Below, one piece after another: positions 5,224 through 9,106 of a stretch of 9,106 nt of DNA (position 1 is its first letter; each line of letters begins with the position of its first letter). This stretch comes from JAFGED01 sp964551295. GTDB lineage: Bacteria > Chloroflexota > Anaerolineae > B4-G1. Both the position numbers and the translations under genes were made by a program. The notes under the pieces were generated by a model. The model was given only the letters and a program-made list of their open reading frames with translations. It searched no databases and was not told where the DNA came from. The stretch spans positions 1 to 9,106 of the forward strand of contig CAZKDJ010000166.1 of NCBI GenBank assembly GCA_964551295.1, in the 5' to 3' direction.

Positions 5224-6423
5224 TCATTTAGAGCCCTTGATGAGATCCTGGTAGACTGGGTAATATATTTCGCGCTTGAAATAGGATTTTCCGATTTCTC
5301 GGCATCGTCTTTGATAGCCCTCGCGGTGGCCTTGGATCTCGGAGATAAACCTCTCAAGCTTTTCTGCGAATGCTTCCTCATCCAATGCCACAGCTATACC
5401 TACCTCATGTTGCACCACCAGTTCGGAGAGATCGCCGACGTGCGGCGTGATGCAGACGGGTACACCGCAGGCAAGATACTCCCCCAGCTTGACTGGTGAG
5501 GCAACGCGATTGACCAGATTATCCTCTCGTAGCAAGAGCGCCATGTCACCAAGAGCGACGTAATCCTTGATCTCCTGATGAGGGACCGACGTGATCGTGT
5601 AGCATCCATCAGGGAAGCCTCGCAGGCGAAAAGCATCCCGAGCCTGTTTGGCTGCTGACGTCATAAAAAGAAAGTGGGCCCCGGGCTGCTTCTTGCGTAC
5701 GCAGGCAAATACCTCGAGCATCGGACCCAGGAGATTCCACGACGTCAGCGATCCAGCATACACAACCACAAACTTGTCGGCCAAACCGAGGCTGTGAGCG
5801 AGTTCCCTCTGCCTGGTCAAGTTGAGGTCAAAGAAACCGGTATCGACGCAGCAGGGGATGACCGATGTTGGCTTTTCACGCCCCAGCGTCTCGGTCACGT
5901 AGCGGGCCAGCGGGTTCGAGATGCACAGGATGTGGTCGGCAAAGACATAGCTCTGGCGCTCCATCCAAGCCAGTACGTGGTGCCAGATCCCACCCTTGCG
6001 CACGGCTCCTCGGAGAACGAGCTCCTGGACAAAGGCTCCCCGCAAATCCAGGAGCAGCCTGCTCCTGCGAAAAAGGAGGCGGAACGGAATTGCCAGGAAG
6101 GCAGAGTGAAAGTTGCGGGCCATGACTACCCGATCCGGATTCTTGAGCAGCAGGCTGCCTAGTTTCAGGAGCATGCGGGCAAGGTTGAGATAAGTGAGGG
6201 GGTGGCGGCTCCCATGATGCAGGAAAACGTGGAGCCTGACTCGTCGCGCCTCGAGCTCTCGGCGCAGTGGCTTCAAGCGCTCCCGCTGCTCCCAGACGTA
6301 CCGACGCTCCATTGCCAGGAGATCGACATCCAGGTCCAGATGTTGGGCGATCTCCATTAAGGGCACGAGTACCTGTGATCTGATGACGCTACCGGAAAGG
6401 TTCTCCACCATTAGATAGATCAT
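5224..6423 (-). CDS. GT4-like glycosyltransferase, 399 aa
   Basis: This is a GT-B fold glycosyltransferase, probably cytosolic or membrane-associated. The start MIYLMVENLSGSVIRSQVL has the N-terminal loop expected of an acceptor domain. LLDLRGAFVQELV (124-136) and CISNPLARYV (167-176) are linker-region motifs, and PCCVDTGFF (190-198) begins the donor domain. YAGSLTSWN (222-230) and NRVASPVKLGEYLACGVPV (305-323) are nucleotide-sugar binding blocks typical of this subgroup, with E315 in the conserved GEYLACG. Starts further upstream, to 6615, are rejected because they run antiparallel-free inside the lyase gene in another frame and give a basic, unrelated leader. ATG at 6423 overlaps the lyase TGA as ATGA, and GAGGAA (6432-6437) lies 8 bases upstream. 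Base composition looks a little less GC-rich than in the epimerase or GT39 genes, which may hint at separate origin. The sugar is unknown. Confidence 0.9.
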   Translation of the reverse strand: MIYLMVENLSGSVIRSQVLVPLMEIAQHLDLDVDLLAMERRYVWEQRERLKPLRRELEARRVRLHVFLHHGSRHPLTYLNLARMLLKLGSLLLKNPDRVVMARNFHSAFLAIPFRLLFRRSRLLLDLRGAFVQELVLRGAVRKGGIWHHVLAWMERQSYVFADHILCISNPLARYVTETLGREKPTSVIPCCVDTGFFDLNLTRQRELAHSLGLADKFVVVYAGSLTSWNLLGPMLEVFACVRKKQPGAHFLFMTSAAKQARDAFRLRGFPDGCYTITSVPHQEIKDYVALGDMALLLREDNLVNRVASPVKLGEYLACGVPVCITPHVGDLSELVVQHEVGIAVALDEEAFAEKLERFISEIQGHREGYQRRCREIGKSYFKREIYYPVYQDLIKGSK

Positions 6424-8546
6424 CGATTTGCTTCCTCGGCCGGAGGGCGCGTCTTCCACACACCCGCCGCTACTTGGCAGAGTTCTTCTGGCGTCTGTTC
6501 GACGCCAGCACGCATAGGGAACAGCGCTGTGACGAATTCCATCGGTACGGTACCCGCGAGCGAGAAACGCACCACAGGTACCGACAGCTTGCAGCCGTAC
6601 GAGGGCGACATCCAATCAGCCAAGATGTGTACTGACAGCCCATCCGTCGCCAGTGGGACCAAGGCCAGGTTCGGCCCATCTGAGCAAAAGGTGCGTACTG
6701 CTGGCAAGGAGGCACCAGACCATACGTCCACCGGGAGAGGTGCAAAATGAAAGTACAGATCGAAGGTGTGCTGTCCCTGTCCAGTGAGCAAGTCCCTGAT
6801 GATATAAATCTGTTGCCTCTTGTCAAAGTAAACCTGTCGTCGGAGGCGGACCGGCATTGGAAGCCTGGTGTACCCATAGTGTTCACCATCGAACCAGTCG
6901 CTTTCCGGCGACGAGCACCAGGCCAGAACGCGAGGCCTGGCATCTTCGCTCAGCCGGAAAAGCTCTCGCTCGTCGAAACGCTGCATTTCCTGCCCGTCTG
7001 CCACCACGACGTTGTGGGCAGCGGTGGCGCGAAAGTGATTGCGCCAGCGGTAGTCGGCAGTGTAGACGTACGAGCCAGGATCTACTAGAAAGGCCCTGTC
7101 GTAGGCATAGAGGGTCAGGCTCAACGCGTCGTTGTGTGCGTGTCCGCCGATGCCCGCCATACCATTACCTCCGGCGTCAACGATCAGATGCAGGTTTCCG
7201 TGCCGTAGGACGTAGATTCCGCCATCGGGAAAGCCTTTTGAGGTAACCGGGTTACCAACTACATCTCGCGGTGGGATCACCTCGCCGCCGCTTAGCCAGA
7301 AAGCATCCTCCCAGCTATCGTTTGCCGCTTGAGCAAAGTCGTCTCGATCAAATAACACGGCACCCACTCCCAAGAGATAGCGGTGATCCACAAACTCGCG
7401 GGAACGATCGGGAGGCGAAAGTTTGTGAAGGCGGCCATCGTCGGCGTCGCCAATGAGAGGGGCAGTGCCGTCGGGCTGCGTGTATGCCATCACAAACTCG
7501 ACCATCTTTTCCAAGCGGAACAAAATGTGCGGAGAAACAGGAATCTCGTTGAGACGGCACAACGACACTGCTGATAGAAACAACTCGGTCACGAGACGGT
7601 GATAGCTGATCGAGGCTTCATAGTCCACGCCGTCCGGATGGACCTGCACGTCGATTTCCCGCTCTAGTCCCTGCAGCCCCCAGGCCAACCACCCGTCAGC
7701 CTCTCGGAACTCGGGGAACGTCACCCCTAGATAGATCAGGCCCACCAAGTTGGAGAGATAGTGATTGTTCGTGGTGAGCCCCCATTCCAGGTTAGAGAAA
7801 ATGTGCCGGCCGTGAGCCAGCAATCCCTTGAGAAAGCGAGCATGGAAGCGGGGCGACAGCTCGGGCGAGTCCTGGAAGAAATGGTATCCCCATATCCAAT
7901 TGACCGCCCTGATGGCGACCTCCATCGTGCAGGCCCAGTTGACACCAAAAGCAACGGGATTGGACGACAGCCAGTCACCGATCTGGGTGCAGAACTCGCG
8001 CGTGTACTTTTCGTTGCTCGTGTACCAATAAGCCTGCCCCAGCGTGACGGCGTGGTGGAAACGGCTCAACTCCCAGGGCACCTTGACGTCGTAGGGCTGC
8101 TCCAGGTCGAGGTAGCGCACGTTGGTATAATGAACGGGCTCCCAGCGCCAGCCGGATTTAAAATCCTGATGCCAATCGATCTCTGCACCCAGGAACGTGG
8201 GGCCGGACCCCAGCAGGTCAAAGACGTGGTCGCAGACCTGGTCGGCGACGAACATGGCACGCTCCACGCTTACTGGAAAATGCTCCCAAGCTAACGCTGC
8301 CATTCGATCACGCTTGTCGGGGGTGACAAAGAAGCAAGGCGTGGTTCTGTCTCGGACGTGGTTCAGGAATGCGTCTATCGAGTCAAAGCAACCGCCTAAA
8401 GCTTGCAGAAAGGCTCGGTCGGAAAGCTCGGTTCGGGTGGGATCGGCCCACAGTTGGCCCAGATGGCTTCGTAGCCGCTGTTTGATCCGGTAGGTGACTT
8501 TGCGGGCCGTTTCCGTATCACACCTGGAAATCCACGTGGACATCAT
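6420..8546 (-). CDS. Heparinase II/III-family polysaccharide lyase, 708 aa
   Basis: Members of this family cleave uronic-acid-containing polysaccharides by beta-elimination. An alpha-helical toroid N-terminal domain (about 1-350) is followed by the heparinase II/III beta-sandwich domain (about 430-650). Family hallmarks are WRWEPVHYTNVRYLD (133-147), TNNHYLSNLVGL (259-270), YEASISYHRLVTELF (309-323), GIGGHAHNDALSLTLYA (465-481), VDPGSYVYT (488-496) and ATAAHNVVVADGQE (507-520). N260/N261-H262, Y315-H316 and H469/H471 match the positions of the Asn, Tyr and His usually involved in catalysis, so the enzyme looks intact. No signal peptide is evident, suggesting a cytosolic place or non-classical export. 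The start overlaps the upstream glycosyltransferase stop (ATGA), and tandem ATGATG leaves 8546 or 8543 possible; only a weak GAGAAAA precedes it. Lyases of this family are common inside polysaccharide synthesis clusters, where trimming or recycling is assumed. The substrate is unknown. Confidence 0.92.
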   Translation of the reverse strand: MMSTWISRCDTETARKVTYRIKQRLRSHLGQLWADPTRTELSDRAFLQALGGCFDSIDAFLNHVRDRTTPCFFVTPDKRDRMAALAWEHFPVSVERAMFVADQVCDHVFDLLGSGPTFLGAEIDWHQDFKSGWRWEPVHYTNVRYLDLEQPYDVKVPWELSRFHHAVTLGQAYWYTSNEKYTREFCTQIGDWLSSNPVAFGVNWACTMEVAIRAVNWIWGYHFFQDSPELSPRFHARFLKGLLAHGRHIFSNLEWGLTTNNHYLSNLVGLIYLGVTFPEFREADGWLAWGLQGLEREIDVQVHPDGVDYEASISYHRLVTELFLSAVSLCRLNEIPVSPHILFRLEKMVEFVMAYTQPDGTAPLIGDADDGRLHKLSPPDRSREFVDHRYLLGVGAVLFDRDDFAQAANDSWEDAFWLSGGEVIPPRDVVGNPVTSKGFPDGGIYVLRHGNLHLIVDAGGNGMAGIGGHAHNDALSLTLYAYDRAFLVDPGSYVYTADYRWRNHFRATAAHNVVVADGQEMQRFDERELFRLSEDARPRVLAWCSSPESDWFDGEHYGYTRLPMPVRLRRQVYFDKRQQIYIIRDLLTGQGQHTFDLYFHFAPLPVDVWSGASLPAVRTFCSDGPNLALVPLATDGLSVHILADWMSPSYGCKLSVPVVRFSLAGTVPMEFVTALFPMRAGVEQTPEELCQVAAGVWKTRPPAEEANR
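6432..6437 (-). promoter_or_regulatory. Ribosome binding site within the lyase gene end, for the 399-aa glycosyltransferase
   Basis: GAGGAA on the minus strand lies 8 bases before the ATG of the ATGA overlap, inside the last codons of the lyase gene. It supports the short start at 6423 and translational coupling. Confidence 0.6.
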
Positions 8547-9106
8547 TTTTCTCGTTCGGCAAGCAACTCTTTGTAAACGGCCATCGTCTGCTGGGCATTC
8601 ACTTTGGCATCAAATAGCTGCCTGGCGCGCTGATACCCGGCCTCTCCCGTCTGGCGAGCCAGGTCGTCGTCGCTGAGAACACGCACTATCGCATTGGCTA
8701 GCGCCTGAGGATTGGAAGGCGGCACGAGAAACCCTGTCTCGCCGCTCACCACCAGCTCACGTGGGCCACCCAGATCGGAGGCCACCACCGGTTTGGCCAT
8801 CGCGCCGGCCTCGATGATGGGGCGGGCAAAGTGGGGGACGGTGGAAGGAAAGACGATCAAATTTGCGTCGGCCATCACCTGCGGGACGTCACGGCGCGCG
8901 CCGGTAAAGGTAATATGAGTGGACAGGCCATTTTGTTGGATGAAGTGCTCGATCCTGCGCTGGTAGCCGTATAAAGCACGCACCAACGAGGCACGGATGC
9001 CACGGTGGCCACGAAACCCCGGAAAGTGTCCCAGAATCAGGAAATGTGTGTTCGGGACACTGTGCAGGACTTGCGGAAGTGCCTGGACCAACTCCCAGGT
9101 CCCCTT
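8543..9106 (-). CDS. GT4-like glycosyltransferase, C-terminal part (start lies beyond right window edge)
   Basis: 187 residues are visible, the donor-binding half of a GT-B enzyme. It begins with KGTWELVQAL at the edge, then FLILGHFPGF, ITFTGARRDVPQVMADANLIVFPS (a long stretch shown here in pieces: ITFTGARRDVP and MADANLIVFPS), PHFARPIIEAGAMAKPVVAS and GGPRELVVSGETGFLVPP. These are standard GT4 donor-domain blocks. The residue eight places before the conserved Glu of RPIIEAG is Pro, not the usual Glu; related PHFARP-type proteins share this form. The reading frame is open to the last base in the expected phase. Its TGA overlaps the lyase ATG, so the two are translationally coupled. With the two other GT-B enzymes and the GT39 protein it makes four glycosyltransferases in the window. 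Confidence 0.88.
   Translation of the reverse strand, partial: KGTWELVQALPQVLHSVPNTHFLILGHFPGFRGHRGIRASLVRALYGYQRRIEHFIQQNGLSTHITFTGARRDVPQVMADANLIVFPSTVPHFARPIIEAGAMAKPVVASDLGGPRELVVSGETGFLVPPSNPQALANAIVRVLSDDDLARQTGEAGYQRARQLFDAKVNAQQTMAVYKELLAEREK

Noticed and set aside
6424..6615. N-terminal extension of the 399-aa glycosyltransferase to 6615
   Set aside because: It would overlap about 190 bases of the lyase gene in another frame; the ATGA junction with GAGGAA upstream is the better start.

Overview
The window is a stretch of about 60% GC bacterial DNA (GC judged by eye) in which every supportable gene lies on the minus strand, so the text runs from the last transcribed gene (left) to the first (right). 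It reads as part of a cell-surface or extracellular polysaccharide locus. From right to left it holds the C-terminal part of a GT-B glycosyltransferase, a heparinase II/III-family polysaccharide lyase, a second GT4-like glycosyltransferase, an NAD-dependent sugar-nucleotide epimerase, a third GT4 glycosyltransferase, a GT39-like multi-pass membrane glycosyltransferase, an unrecognised multi-pass membrane protein, and the N-terminal part of a DUF2961 (glycoside hydrolase family 172) protein cut by the left edge.

The organism is probably an uncultured or environmental bacterium. My tentative guess is Chloroflexota (Anaerolineae-like). This rests on recollection of similar short repeats in such genomes: TCCAATC-type heptamers, GGTAGATTAGT-type units and the palindromic CGTCATTCTGAGCG element. 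It also rests on the gene style, and no marker gene confirms it.

Junctions suggest four transcription or translation blocks. (1) 9106-5224: glycosyltransferase, lyase and glycosyltransferase, joined by two 4-base ATGA stop/start overlaps. (2) 5082-2969: GTG-started epimerase and GT4, 2 bases apart, with the GT4 ribosome binding site overlapping the epimerase stop. A 141-base gap with a possible promoter precedes this block. (3) 2739-1147: the GT39-like gene, separated from block 2 by a 229-base spacer made almost entirely of inverted repeats. (4) 1049-1: the membrane protein and the GH172 gene, 16 bases apart, behind a 97-base spacer with a weak promoter candidate.

A plausible joint role: the epimerase supplies a sugar nucleotide, the cytosolic GT4 enzymes extend a glycan on a carrier lipid, the GT39-like enzyme transfers a sugar from a polyprenyl-phosphate donor outside the membrane, and the lyase trims or recycles acidic polymer. 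No initiating phosphoglycosyltransferase, flippase, polymerase or ABC exporter is visible, so the locus continues outside the window. The genes belong to known families. The unusual parts are the composite repeat spacer at 2740-2968, the heptamer tract inside the GT39 reading frame, and the unknown membrane protein paired with GH172.
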